This document shows, piece after piece, positions 29,979-39,447 of a DNA stretch of 64,000 nucleotides. The first letter of the stretch is position 1; every line of letters starts with the position of its first letter. Position numbers and translations under genes: made by a program. The notes beneath the pieces were generated by a model. That model was not told the DNA's origin. It saw only the letters and a list, made by a program, of their open reading frames with translations, and made no database searches. Source of the stretch: Mycolicibacterium sp. CBMA 234 (GTDB taxonomy: Bacteria > Actinomycetota > Actinomycetes > Mycobacteriales > Mycobacteriaceae); assembly GCF_009729415.1 (NCBI RefSeq), contig NZ_MPKW01000012.1, positions 75,472-139,471 of the forward strand. The letters run 5' to 3'.

Positions 29979-30896
29979 ATGTCGAGAATTGTGCAATTCG
30001 CCGAGTACGGCACACCTGAGGTCTTACGCGTGGTCGACGCCCCGCCGCCGGCTCCCGGGCCGAACCAGGTGCGGATCGCGGTACGTGCCGCGGGCGTGAA
30101 CCCCATCGATTGGAAGATCGTCGCCGGATACATGCGCGAAGTGATTCCGCTTGAGCTACCCGCCGGTGTGGGCTCGGACGTGGCGGGTGCCATTGATGCA
30201 GTCGGATCTGAGGTCACCGAATGGGCGGTGGGAGACGAGGTGCTGGGGCGTTCGACGACCGGGTCGTTCGCCGATCACGCGCTGGCCGAAGCTGCCGACG
30301 TCGTCCGCAAGCCCGAGGGAGTCAGCTGGGAAGTGGGCGGCTCGCTGGCCGGCGCCGGCGGTACCGCGTATGCCGTGCTCAAGAGGCTTGGTGTCAAGGC
30401 GGGCGAGACGCTGCTCATCCACGCGGCTGCGGGAGGCGTCGGCACCTTCGCCGTGCAACTCGCAAAGGCTCAGGGTGTCAATGTCATTGGCACGGCGGGT
30501 GAATCCAACCACGAGTATCTGCGTTCGCTCGGTGCGACGCCGGTCACCTACGGCGACGGTCTGCTCGAAAGGGTCCGCGCTGTCGCACCCGGGGGAGTCG
30601 ACGCCGTTCTCGATGCCTCTGGCCGCGGCGAGATTCCGTTGTCCATCGAACTCACGGGGAACCCAGCGCGCGTTCTCACGCTGGTCGCCTTCGATGCTGC
30701 CGACACTGGCATTCAAGTACATGTTGGCGGTGCGGGAGGTGAACTGGGCGCAGCCCTTGGGGAACTCGCCGCACTCGCAGAGCAGGAGCGACTCGTCGTC
30801 TCGATCAGTCAGACCTACCCGTTGACCGACGCAGCGGCCGCGCTCTCCGCGAGCATGACGGGCCATGGTCACGGCAAGATCGCCATCGTGCCGTGA
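29979..30896 (+). CDS. NADP-dependent oxidoreductase, quinone-reductase-like MDR family
   Basis: A 305-residue medium-chain dehydrogenase/reductase without the structural zinc lobe, of the quinone oxidoreductase type. It has a GroES-like N-terminus (AAGVNPIDWKIVAGYM) and a Rossmann domain with GGVGTFAVQLAKAQG. It would reduce quinones or enones with NADPH; the substrate is unknown. It is convergent with pyc (15-bp gap) and has no operon partner. Confidence 0.85.
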   Translation: MSRIVQFAEYGTPEVLRVVDAPPPAPGPNQVRIAVRAAGVNPIDWKIVAGYMREVIPLELPAGVGSDVAGAIDAVGSEVTEWAVGDEVLGRSTTGSFADHALAEAADVVRKPEGVSWEVGGSLAGAGGTAYAVLKRLGVKAGETLLIHAAAGGVGTFAVQLAKAQGVNVIGTAGESNHEYLRSLGATPVTYGDGLLERVRAVAPGGVDAVLDASGRGEIPLSIELTGNPARVLTLVAFDAADTGIQVHVGGAGGELGAALGELAALAEQERLVVSISQTYPLTDAAAALSASMTGHGHGKIAIVP

Positions 30897-30911
30897 CCAT
30901 GACCTCATCGG

Positions 30912-33900
30912 TCAGCTCACAACCACAAGCAGGTCGTTGCCTTCGACGCTCGCGGTGGGAGCCACCGCAATCCGCTTGACGGTGCCGGCTTTCGGCGACG
31001 TGATGGCGGCCTCCATCTTCATCGCTTCGATGGTTGCCACCGTCTGACCAGCCGCTACGGCGTCCCCGACCGCTACCCCGATGGTCACTACGCCCGCGAA
31101 AGGTGCGGCCACATGTTCTGGGTTGCCGCGGTCCGCCTTCTCCGCGGCCGGGACGGCGCTGTCGATCGACCTGTCCCGCACCAGGATTGGGCGGAGCTGA
31201 CCGTTCAGGAGGCACAGCACTGTGCGCATGCCGCGATCATCGGGTTCGGAGATGGCCTCGAGCCCGATGAGCAGCTCGACGCCCTTCTCCAGCTTGACCC
31301 GGTGTTCTTCACCGCGCCGCAGCCCGTAGAAGAACTGGTTGGCGCTCAGCCGTGAGGTATCACCGAATTGTTCTCGGTGTGAGAGGAATTCGCGTGCAGG
31401 TCCGGGGAACAACAACCGGTTGAGCGCCGCCCTGCGGGTCGGTCCCGGTTCGGCCAGTTCTGCTTCGTCATCGGCGGCCAGCTCGGCCGTCGGCTTCGCC
31501 GGAGCCCTGCTCTGAAGCGCCTTGGTGCGCAACGGCTCCGGCCAGCCGCCGGCGGGATCGCCGAGTTCGCCGCGTAGGAACCCGATCACCGACTCCGGGA
31601 TGTCGTAACGGTCCGGATCGGCTGCGAACTCCCCGGCGCTGATCCCGGCACCGACCATGGCCAGCGCCAAGTCGCCGACCACCTTGCTCGACGGCGTGAC
31701 CTTCACCAGTCGGCCGAGGACGTGATCCGCTCCGGCGTAGGCGTTCTCGATGTCCTCGAACCGGCCGCCCAGCCCGAGAGCGACGGCCTGGGTGCGGAGG
31801 TTGCTGAGTTGTCCACCCGGGATCTCGTGGGTATAGACCCGCCCCGTCGGCGCCGGCAACCCGGCTTCGAACGGTGCGTAGACCCGGCGCAGGGCCTCCC
31901 AATACGGTTCCAGTTCACAGACATTCGTCAACGACAAGCCGGTGTCGTGGACGGTGTGTGCGGCCGCCGCCACGATCGAACTCAGTGCCGGCTGGCTGGT
32001 GGTGCCGGCCAGGGGAGCTGCTGCCCCGTCGACCGCTGAGGCACCTGCTTGCCAGGCGGCGAGGTACGTCGCCAGCTGGCCGCCCGGGGTGTCGTGCGTA
32101 TGCACGTGGACCGGCAGGTCGAAACGAGAACGCAACGCGGACACCAAGGTTGCCGCAGCGGGTGGCCGCAGCAGCCCGGCCATGTCCTTGATCGCCAGCA
32201 CGTGAGCACCGGCGTCGACGATCTGCTCGGCCAACTTGAGCCAGTAGTCCAGCGTGTACAGCGTCTCGTTCGGATCAGACAGGTCGCCCGTGTACGACAT
32301 GGCCACTTCGGCTACCGCAGAACCGGTTTCGCGCACGGCATCGATGGCCGGACGCATCGACTCCACGTTGTTCAACGCGTCGAAGATTCGGAAGATGTCG
32401 ATTCCGGTGGCAGTCGCTTCCCGAACGAACGCGGAGGTGACCGATACCGGGTACGGGGTGTAGCCCACGGTGTTGCGTCCGCGGAGCAACATCTGCAGAC
32501 AGATGTTGGGCATCGCCTCGCGCAGGGCGGCGAGGCGCTCCCACGGGTCTTCCTTCAGAAAGCGAAGCGCCACATCATAAGTCGCACCGCCCCAGCATTC
32601 GACTGAGAGCAGCTGCGGCGTCATCCGGGCCACGTACGGCGCCACCTTGACCAGGCCCGAGGTGCGCACCCGGGTCGCGAGCAGCGACTGGTGGGCATCG
32701 CGGAACGTGGTGTCGGTGACCCACAGTCGCGGCGATTCCAGCAGCGCGGCCGCAAAACCTTCCGGCCCCAGCTCGGTCAGCAGCTGCTTGCTGCCTGCCG
32801 GTGGTGGGCCGCTGAGATCGATCTCCGGCAGCTTGTCGCGCGGATATACCGTCGACGGGCGCCCACCGTGCGGCTTGTTCACCGTGACGTCGGCGAGGTA
32901 GTTCAGGATGCGGGTGCCGCGGTCGCTCGGGGTATGCGCCGTCAGTAGCTGTGGCCGCTGGTCGATGAACGATGTCGACACGTTGCCCGCGGCGAAGTCC
33001 GGATCGTCCAGAACCGCTTGTAGGAAAGGGATATTCGTCGACACCCCGCGAATGCGGAACTCGGCAAGGGCCCGTCGGGCTCGCTTGACCGCGGTGGCGA
33101 AGTCGTGACCCCGGCACGTGAGCTTGACCAGCATGGAGTCGAAATGAGCGCTGATCTCCGCGCCGACGTTGGTGCCGCCGTCCAGCCGCACGCCGGCACC
33201 GCCCGGACTGCGGTAGGCGGTGATGCGACCGGTGTCAGGCCGGAAACCGTTGGCGGGATCCTCAGTGGTGATCCGGCACTGCATGGCTGCACCGCGGATT
33301 CGCAGCGTGTCCTGTCTCAATCCGAGGTCGGCCAACGATTCTCCGGCGGCGATCCGCAACTGCGAGGCCACCAGGTCCACGTCGGTGATCTCCTCGGTCA
33401 CCGTGTGCTCGACCTGAATTCGCGGATTGCATTCGATGAAGACGTGGTGCCCGCGTTCGTCGAGCAGGAACTCGATGGTGCCTGCGCAGAAGTACCGGAT
33501 CTGGCGGGCGAATTTCACTGCGTCAGAACAGATGCGAGCCCGGAGCTCGTCGCTGAGGTTCGGGGCCGGTGCCAGTTCGATCACCTTCTGGTGCCGACGT
33601 TGCACACTGCAGTCCCGCTCGAAGAGGTGGATCACCTCGCCGGCGCCGTCGGCCAGGATCTGTACCTCGATATGGCGCGGATTGAGAACCGCCTGCTCGA
33701 GGTAGACCGTCGGGTCACCGAATGCCGACTCCGCTTCCCGTGAGGCCGCTTCGATGGCCTCAGCCAGGTCGCCGGCATCGGTCACCCGGCGCATGCCGCG
33801 GCCGCCGCCACCGGAGACGGCCTTGACGAACAGCGGAAACTCCATATCGGCTGCGGCCGTGAGCAGTTCCTCGACCGAGGCCGACGGTTCCGATGAGGCG

Positions 33901-34337
33901 AGCACCGGCAGCCCGGCTGCCCGGGCTGCCGCGATGGCGCTCGCCTTGTTGCCGGTCAGCTCCAGCACGTCGGCGCTGGGGCCGACGAACGTGATGCCCG
34001 CAGTGGCACAGGCCGCCGCCAATTCCGGGTTCTCCGAAAGGAATCCGTACCCCGGGTAGACGGCGTCGGCGCCGGAAAGCTGGGCCACCCGAATGATCTC
34101 GGCCACTGACAGATAGGCCCGCACCGGGTGCCCCGGTTCGCCGATCTGATAGGACTCGTCGGCCTTCAACCGGTGTGGCGAGTTCCGGTCTTCGTGGGCA
34201 TACACGGCCACCGTCGCGATGCCCATCTCGTAGGCCGCCCGGAAGGCCCGGATCGCGATCTCACCACGGTTGGCGACAAGGACTTTGGAGATGGCGCGTT
34301 CAGGCAATGGAACGTTGCGGTTGGCCCGAGTACTCAC
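30912..34337 (-). CDS. pyc: Pyruvate carboxylase
   Basis: Biotin enzyme making oxaloacetate from pyruvate, bicarbonate and ATP. The full-length, 1141-residue polypeptide has a biotin carboxylase domain (KVLVANRGEIAIRAFR; Gly-rich ATP loop SGGGGRGMRR), a carboxyltransferase barrel (DTTFRDAHQSLLATR) and a C-terminal biotinyl domain with Lys1107 in EAMKMEA. The GTG at 34337 overlaps the 3' end of prpC by 38 nt, so it is the last gene of prpD-prpB-prpC-pyc. It may restore oxaloacetate consumed by methylcitrate synthase from the pyruvate the cycle releases; that role is inference. Confidence 0.96.
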   Translation of the reverse strand: MSTRANRNVPLPERAISKVLVANRGEIAIRAFRAAYEMGIATVAVYAHEDRNSPHRLKADESYQIGEPGHPVRAYLSVAEIIRVAQLSGADAVYPGYGFLSENPELAAACATAGITFVGPSADVLELTGNKASAIAAARAAGLPVLASSEPSASVEELLTAAADMEFPLFVKAVSGGGGRGMRRVTDAGDLAEAIEAASREAESAFGDPTVYLEQAVLNPRHIEVQILADGAGEVIHLFERDCSVQRRHQKVIELAPAPNLSDELRARICSDAVKFARQIRYFCAGTIEFLLDERGHHVFIECNPRIQVEHTVTEEITDVDLVASQLRIAAGESLADLGLRQDTLRIRGAAMQCRITTEDPANGFRPDTGRITAYRSPGGAGVRLDGGTNVGAEISAHFDSMLVKLTCRGHDFATAVKRARRALAEFRIRGVSTNIPFLQAVLDDPDFAAGNVSTSFIDQRPQLLTAHTPSDRGTRILNYLADVTVNKPHGGRPSTVYPRDKLPEIDLSGPPPAGSKQLLTELGPEGFAAALLESPRLWVTDTTFRDAHQSLLATRVRTSGLVKVAPYVARMTPQLLSVECWGGATYDVALRFLKEDPWERLAALREAMPNICLQMLLRGRNTVGYTPYPVSVTSAFVREATATGIDIFRIFDALNNVESMRPAIDAVRETGSAVAEVAMSYTGDLSDPNETLYTLDYWLKLAEQIVDAGAHVLAIKDMAGLLRPPAAATLVSALRSRFDLPVHVHTHDTPGGQLATYLAAWQAGASAVDGAAAPLAGTTSQPALSSIVAAAAHTVHDTGLSLTNVCELEPYWEALRRVYAPFEAGLPAPTGRVYTHEIPGGQLSNLRTQAVALGLGGRFEDIENAYAGADHVLGRLVKVTPSSKVVGDLALAMVGAGISAGEFAADPDRYDIPESVIGFLRGELGDPAGGWPEPLRTKALQSRAPAKPTAELAADDEAELAEPGPTRRAALNRLLFPGPAREFLSHREQFGDTSRLSANQFFYGLRRGEEHRVKLEKGVELLIGLEAISEPDDRGMRTVLCLLNGQLRPILVRDRSIDSAVPAAEKADRGNPEHVAAPFAGVVTIGVAVGDAVAAGQTVATIEAMKMEAAITSPKAGTVKRIAVAPTASVEGNDLLVVVS

Positions 34338-35430
34338 TCAGGGGGCGGATCAGCGCGTTGGATGCGGCTTGTTCCATGATGTGCGCGGTCCAGCCGGTGA
34401 TGCGGCTCATCACGAAAAGCGGTGTGAAGACCGGAATATCGAAGCCCATCAGGTAGTAGGCCGGACCGGTCGGGAAGTCGAGGTTCGGCTTGATGCCGGT
34501 GGCGGCGAACATATCCCGCTCCAGCACGTTGTAGATATCCAGCCATTGTTGGCCGCCGCGCGCTTCCACCACTCGCTCGAACGCGGCTTTCATCGTCGGT
34601 ACGCGTGAGTCGCCGTTCTTGTACACCCGGTGCCCGAAACCCATCACCTTGTCCTTGCGGGAAAGCTTGCCGTGCAACCATTTCGACGCGTTCTCGGCCG
34701 AGCCGATCTCCAGCATGTCGTGCATGACCGCTTCGTTGGCGCCGCCGTGCAAAGAGCCCTTGAGCGCTCCGATGGCCGCGGTCACCGCGCTGTAGATGTC
34801 CGACTGCGTGGAGGTCACGACCCGGGCGGTGAAGGTGGACGCGTTGAAGCTGTGCTCGGCGTACAGCACCATCGACTGGTTGAACGCATCGACGATGGCG
34901 CGCTCGGGGACCGCCCCGAAGCACATGTTGAGGAAGTTCTCCGAGTAGCCCAGTTGGCTGTGCGGTGCGATGAGCGAAAGTCCTTGCCGGCGCCGGATAT
35001 CAGCGGCGACGATGGTCGGCAGGACGGCCAACATCCGCAGCGACTTGGCGTAATTGGCCGGTACCGTGCTGTCGTCCTCTTCCGGGTCTTCGGCACCCAG
35101 ATAGCTGATCGCGGTGCGTACCACGTCCATCGGATGGCAGCTCTCCGGGAGCTTGGCCAGCAGCGAGTACATCGACCGGTCGACCCGACGCGACGCGCGC
35201 TCGCGCTGGCAGAACATCGCCAGCTCCTGTTCGGTCGGCAGTTCGCCGTGCCAGAGCAGGTAGGCCACCTGCTCAAAGCTGCAGCGCGCAGCCAGTTCCT
35301 GCACCGGGTAGCCCCGGTAGGTCAGGCTGTTGGTTTCGGGGACGACCTTGGAGATGGCGGTGGTGTCGACGACGACACCGGCCAGCCCCTTGTGAATACG
35401 TGATGCCTCGGTGGCAGCGGTAGCGGTCAT
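34300..35430 (-). CDS. prpC: 2-methylcitrate synthase
   Basis: Condenses propionyl-CoA with oxaloacetate. A citrate-synthase fold of 376 residues with the catalytic segments LHGGANEAVM and MGFGHRVYKNGDSR. The assignment as methylcitrate rather than citrate synthase rests on the operon with prpD and prpB; mycobacterial PrpC enzymes also have citrate synthase activity. The ATG overlaps the prpB stop (ATGA), and the gene end overlaps the pyc start. Confidence 0.95.
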   Translation of the reverse strand: MTATAATEASRIHKGLAGVVVDTTAISKVVPETNSLTYRGYPVQELAARCSFEQVAYLLWHGELPTEQELAMFCQRERASRRVDRSMYSLLAKLPESCHPMDVVRTAISYLGAEDPEEDDSTVPANYAKSLRMLAVLPTIVAADIRRRQGLSLIAPHSQLGYSENFLNMCFGAVPERAIVDAFNQSMVLYAEHSFNASTFTARVVTSTQSDIYSAVTAAIGALKGSLHGGANEAVMHDMLEIGSAENASKWLHGKLSRKDKVMGFGHRVYKNGDSRVPTMKAAFERVVEARGGQQWLDIYNVLERDMFAATGIKPNLDFPTGPAYYLMGFDIPVFTPLFVMSRITGWTAHIMEQAASNALIRPLSEYSGQPQRSIA

Positions 35431-36344
35431 GCTTTCACGTCCTGGAGGGTGAAATTGAAGATGTCGGAATCGAATTCGTTGTATTCGGCGTAGCGCAGCA
35501 GCTCGTATAGCCGGCTGCGGTGCTGCATCTGGTCCAGCAGGCCGGCTTGCGTTCCAGCAGTGTGGATTTCCCGCAAGCCCACCTCGACGGCGTACATCGC
35601 CAGGCGCAACGTGGTGACCGGGTAGATGACCATGTTGTAACCGATGTCGGACAACTGCTGGGCGCTGACGAGTTCGGACTTGCCGAACTCGGTCATGTTG
35701 GCCAGCAGGGGAGTATCGACCGCCGCCCGGAAGCGCTCGAATTCACCTGGGGTGGAAAGTGCCTCGGTGAAGATCAGGTCGGCGCCGGCGTCGGCATAGG
35801 CCTTTGCCCGCTCGATGGCCGAGTCGATGCCCTCGATACCTGCGGCGTCGGTCCTGGCGCAGATGATGAAGTTGGGGTCCCGGCGGGCGGCGACCGCCGC
35901 GCGCAACCGCTTGATCATCTCGGCCGCGGGTACCACGGCCTTGCCGTCCAGATGGCCACACCGCTTCGGGTTCACCTGGTCCTCGAGGTGGCAGCCGGCC
36001 AGCCCGGCATCCTCCAGGATCGTGATGGTGCGGGCGGCGCTCATCGGCTCGCCGAAGCCGGTGTCGGCGTCCACCAGGGTGGGCAGCTCGGTGGCTGCGG
36101 CGATCTGGGCGCTACGGCCTGCCACCTCACTCAGGGTGGTCAACCCGATGTCGGGCAGACCCAGATCGGCGGACAGCACGGCGCCCGAGACGTAGACCCC
36201 CTCGAATCCAATCTCGGACACCAGTTTTGCCACCAACGGTGAGAATGCACCCGGATAGCGCTGCAGCTGACCGGAATTCAGGCCGGACCGGAACACGGTG
36301 CGCTTGTCGGCGGCCGAGACCGCCGAACCCAAAAGGCCGCTCAT
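35427..36344 (-). CDS. prpB: 2-methylisocitrate lyase
   Basis: Last step of the methylcitrate cycle: 2-methylisocitrate to pyruvate and succinate. An isocitrate-lyase-superfamily barrel of 305 residues with the catalytic-cysteine motif PKRCGHLDGK and the metal site LVDADTGFGEP. The ATG at 36344 is preceded at 7 nt by GAGGAG; an in-frame TTG at 36368 was rejected. It overlaps prpC by 4 nt. Confidence 0.96.
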   Translation of the reverse strand: MSGLLGSAVSAADKRTVFRSGLNSGQLQRYPGAFSPLVAKLVSEIGFEGVYVSGAVLSADLGLPDIGLTTLSEVAGRSAQIAAATELPTLVDADTGFGEPMSAARTITILEDAGLAGCHLEDQVNPKRCGHLDGKAVVPAAEMIKRLRAAVAARRDPNFIICARTDAAGIEGIDSAIERAKAYADAGADLIFTEALSTPGEFERFRAAVDTPLLANMTEFGKSELVSAQQLSDIGYNMVIYPVTTLRLAMYAVEVGLREIHTAGTQAGLLDQMQHRSRLYELLRYAEYNEFDSDIFNFTLQDVKA

Positions 36345-36372
36345 CTGTGTACTCCTCTCTTCGCGCAAGCGC

Positions 36373-37878
36373 TCATCGGAAGATCCCCGAGGGGATCGTC
36401 GGAGCCTTGTCCAACACGACCTGCTCGACCCGCAGGTTCAGCGTGTCGAGGCTGCCGGGCTTGAGGGTGGAGAGTCCGTCGACGACGGTCAGGAACCGCT
36501 GCTGCTCGGCTTCGGCGATGACGCCGTCGGCCAGGGTGGTGAACTTGTTGCGGTACTGCTCACGCTCGAAGGGGCGTGCGCCCAGCGGGTGCGCGTCGGC
36601 CACGGCCAGTTCGTCGACGATGACCTCGCCGCTCTTGAGCGTGATCACAGCCTTGGCGCCGAATGCCTTCTCCGCCGGGTCATTCGAGTGATAGCGCCGG
36701 GTCCATTCCGGGTCCTCGACGGTGGAGATCTTGTTCCACAGCTCAATGGTGTCCGGGCGGTGGGCCCGCTCGGGGTCGTAAGACCGCTCGTGGTGCCATT
36801 CACCGTCCTGCAGCGCCACCGCGAAGATGTACATCACCGAGTGGTCCAGCGTCTCGCGCGAGGCATCCGGGTCGAACTTCTGAGGATCGCCCGAGCCGGT
36901 GCCGATCACCACGTGCGTGTGGTGGCTGGTGTGCAGCACGATGGTGGCGATCTGGTCGAGATCGCCGATGCGCGAACGCATCCGGCGAGCGAGGTCGATC
37001 GGCGCCTGGCTCTGGTACTCGGCCGAGTGTTCCTTGGTGTAGGTGTCCAGGATGGCGCGCTTGGCCTCGCCGGGGCCGGGCAGCGGCACCTGGTAGGTGT
37101 GCTCGGGGCCGGAGAGCAGCCACGCGATCACGCCGTCTTCGCCCTCCCAGATCGGAGCCGGTGAACCCTCGCCGCGCATGGCGCGGTCGACGGCCTCGAT
37201 GGCGACCTTGCCTGCCAGCGCCGGGGCGTACGCCTTCCAGCTGGAGATCAGGCCCTTGCGGGACTGGCGGGTCGCAGTGGTCAGATGCAGGGCCTGACCG
37301 ATTGCGTCGTAGATGGTCTCGGGGTTCAGCCGCAGCATGGTGCCGATACCGGCCGCGACCGCCGGCCCGAGGTGTGCGACGTGGTCGATCTTGTGCTCGT
37401 GGAGGCAAATGCCTTTGACCAGGTCGACCTGCACCTCGTAGGCGGTGGCGATGCCACGGATCAGGTCGGCGCCGCGGACGTCGAGCTGCTGCGCCACCGC
37501 GACCAGCGCCGGGATGTTGTCCCCCGGATGCGAGTACTCGGCGGCCAGGAACGTGTCGTGGAAGTCGAGCTCGCGCACGGCCACGCCGTTGGCCCAGGCA
37601 GCCCACTCGGGGGAGTAGGTGCCGTCGATGCCGAAGACGCTGGCACCGCGCTGGGTGCGGTGGGCCTGGGCCTGGGTACGGGCGACGGTGACCGGCCGGC
37701 GGATCACCGATGCCGCAGAGACGGCAGCGTTGTCGATGATGCGATTGATGACCATCGCCTCGACCTCGGGAGTGACCTCGACCGGGTCCGCGGCGATCTC
37801 CGCGATCTTCCAAGCCAGGTGTTCCGAGCGGGGGAATTCTTCGGCGCTGCGTCGGGTGCGTACCTCGTGTGTCTGCAT
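36373..37878 (-). CDS. prpD: 2-methylcitrate dehydratase
   Basis: Dehydrates 2-methylcitrate to 2-methyl-cis-aconitate; MmgE/PrpD family, 501 residues. Conserved features include the start [25 protein letters not shown] (given here only as a landmark at residues 1-25), [13 protein letters not shown] and the lid segment [19 protein letters not shown]. The ATG at 37878 was chosen over an upstream in-frame start at 37962, which would run across the PrpR site. First gene of prpDBC-pyc. Confidence 0.95.
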   Translation of the reverse strand: MQTHEVRTRRSAEEFPRSEHLAWKIAEIAADPVEVTPEVEAMVINRIIDNAAVSAASVIRRPVTVARTQAQAHRTQRGASVFGIDGTYSPEWAAWANGVAVRELDFHDTFLAAEYSHPGDNIPALVAVAQQLDVRGADLIRGIATAYEVQVDLVKGICLHEHKIDHVAHLGPAVAAGIGTMLRLNPETIYDAIGQALHLTTATRQSRKGLISSWKAYAPALAGKVAIEAVDRAMRGEGSPAPIWEGEDGVIAWLLSGPEHTYQVPLPGPGEAKRAILDTYTKEHSAEYQSQAPIDLARRMRSRIGDLDQIATIVLHTSHHTHVVIGTGSGDPQKFDPDASRETLDHSVMYIFAVALQDGEWHHERSYDPERAHRPDTIELWNKISTVEDPEWTRRYHSNDPAEKAFGAKAVITLKSGEVIVDELAVADAHPLGARPFEREQYRNKFTTLADGVIAEAEQQRFLTVVDGLSTLKPGSLDTLNLRVEQVVLDKAPTIPSGIFR

Positions 37879-37951
37879 GATTCGCACCGTACGCAGCTGG
37901 TCGAGCCGCCAAAAGGCCCTGTAAATGCGTAATTTTGTGTCCTCGTACCTG

Positions 37952-37967
37952 AAAGTTTGCAAACTTT
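37952..37967. promoter_or_regulatory. Probable PrpR/RamB-type operator
   Basis: A perfect 16-bp palindrome, AAAGTTTGCAAACTTT, centred on TTTGCAAA, the core recognised by mycobacterial PrpR and corynebacterial RamB. It lies 74 bp upstream of prpD and 31 bp upstream of the prpR start, where it could control both divergent promoters. Confidence 0.85.
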
Positions 37968-37997
37968 GTGTAAGGCGTACGGGTTACGCTGGCGCCA

Positions 37998-39413
37998 GTG
38001 GCAAAGACATTCGTGGGCGCCCGTCTGCGACGGTTGCGCGAAGAACAAGGCCTGACTCAGGTCGCGCTGGCGCGCGCCTTGGATTTGTCGACCAGCTACG
38101 TCAATCAGCTGGAGAATGACCAGCGCCCGGTGACTGTGCCGGTGCTGCTGACGTTGGCCGAACGGTTCGATCTGCCGACCAACTACTTCGCACCCGATTC
38201 TGATGCGCGCCTGGTATCGGACCTGCGCGAGATCCTCGCCGACAGCTCCGCGACCGCCGGTCAGATCGAAGAGCTCGTGGCCAGAATGCCGGCGGTGGGC
38301 CAGATGTTGGTCAGCATGAATCGGCGATTATTCGATGCGACAACAGAACTCGACGCCATGCACACCCGGGCCAACGTCGATGCGTCGGTGTCCTTGCAAC
38401 AGCCCATGCCGTTCGAGGAAGTGCGGGACTTCTTCTACGACCGTAAGAACTACATAGGCGAGCTGGACGAGGCTGCGGAATCGTTGTTCGTCGAGCACGG
38501 GATGCGGCTCGGCGGTCTGGACGCTCAACTCGCTGACCTGCTGGCCGACGAGTTCGGCGTCACGGTGGTGATCGACGACGGTGATGTGTTGGGCCCCAAC
38601 GCTCAACGGTCTTACCGGCCTGACACCGGCGTGTTGTACATCGCGCGCTGGCTGCATCCAGGGCAGCGCGCCTTCCAGCTAGCCACCCAGGTGGCCCTGC
38701 TGCGGCATTCCGAATTGATCTCCGCCATTGTGGCCTCGGCTGACCAACTCAGTTCCGAGGCAACGGAAGTCGCCCGCATCGGCTTGGCCAATTACTTCGC
38801 TGGTGCCTTGTTGCTGCCGTACCGGATGTTCCTGGACGCCGCTGAGGAACTGCGTTACGACATCGATCAGTTGGCGCGGCGGTTCGAGGTCGGGTTCGAG
38901 ACCGTCTGCCATCGGTTGTCGACGTTGCAGCGCCCCGACGCTCGCGGCGTGCCGTTCATTTTCGTCCGTGCCGACAGTGCCGGAAACATTTCAAAGCGCC
39001 AGTCCGCCACGGCATTCCACTTTTCTCGAGTGGGTGGCAATTGTCCGTTGTGGGTGGTGCACCATGCGACTGAGCGGCCGGGTGAGTTCATCACCCAGGT
39101 GGCGCAGATGCCCGATGGTCGTTCATATTTCTGGATCGCCCGCACCACGACATCGGCGCCGAGTCGATATCGCGGGCCGCGCAAGCGATTTGCCATCGGG
39201 TTGGGCTGCGACCTGGTTCATGCCGAGAAGTTGATCTACGCGGCAGGAATCGATTTGACGGATCCTGCGGCGGCGGTCCCTATTGGCGCGGGCTGCAAGA
39301 TCTGCGACCGTCCGGCGTGCCCGCAACGGGCCTTTCCCTACGTTGGCCGGCCCGTGCATGTCGATCCGTACAACAGCAGTGACTTGCCATACTCGTCCGC
39401 CGGACAGGCGTAA
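37998..39413 (+). CDS. prpR: Propionate-responsive transcriptional regulator PrpR
   Basis: A 471-residue regulator matching Rv1129c and RamB. In order: N-terminal XRE helix-turn-helix (RLRRLREEQGLTQVALARALDLS), an IrrE/DUF955-like central region, and a C-terminal short-chain-fatty-acyl regulator (ScfR) domain. A cysteine cluster, CKICDRPAC, near the C-terminus can ligate the [4Fe-4S] cluster reported for PrpR. It activates prp genes in response to propionyl-CoA. GTG start; divergent from prpD. Confidence 0.94.
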   Translation: MAKTFVGARLRRLREEQGLTQVALARALDLSTSYVNQLENDQRPVTVPVLLTLAERFDLPTNYFAPDSDARLVSDLREILADSSATAGQIEELVARMPAVGQMLVSMNRRLFDATTELDAMHTRANVDASVSLQQPMPFEEVRDFFYDRKNYIGELDEAAESLFVEHGMRLGGLDAQLADLLADEFGVTVVIDDGDVLGPNAQRSYRPDTGVLYIARWLHPGQRAFQLATQVALLRHSELISAIVASADQLSSEATEVARIGLANYFAGALLLPYRMFLDAAEELRYDIDQLARRFEVGFETVCHRLSTLQRPDARGVPFIFVRADSAGNISKRQSATAFHFSRVGGNCPLWVVHHATERPGEFITQVAQMPDGRSYFWIARTTTSAPSRYRGPRKRFAIGLGCDLVHAEKLIYAAGIDLTDPAAAVPIGAGCKICDRPACPQRAFPYVGRPVHVDPYNSSDLPYSSAGQA

Positions 39414-39447
39414 CTTTGCCGATTTTATTCAGATGTGGAGTTCTTGC

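Noticed and set aside
36800..37912. 370-residue open frame overlapping prpD in another frame
   Set aside because: Arg/Gly-rich out-of-frame product of prpD, which is clearly the coding frame.
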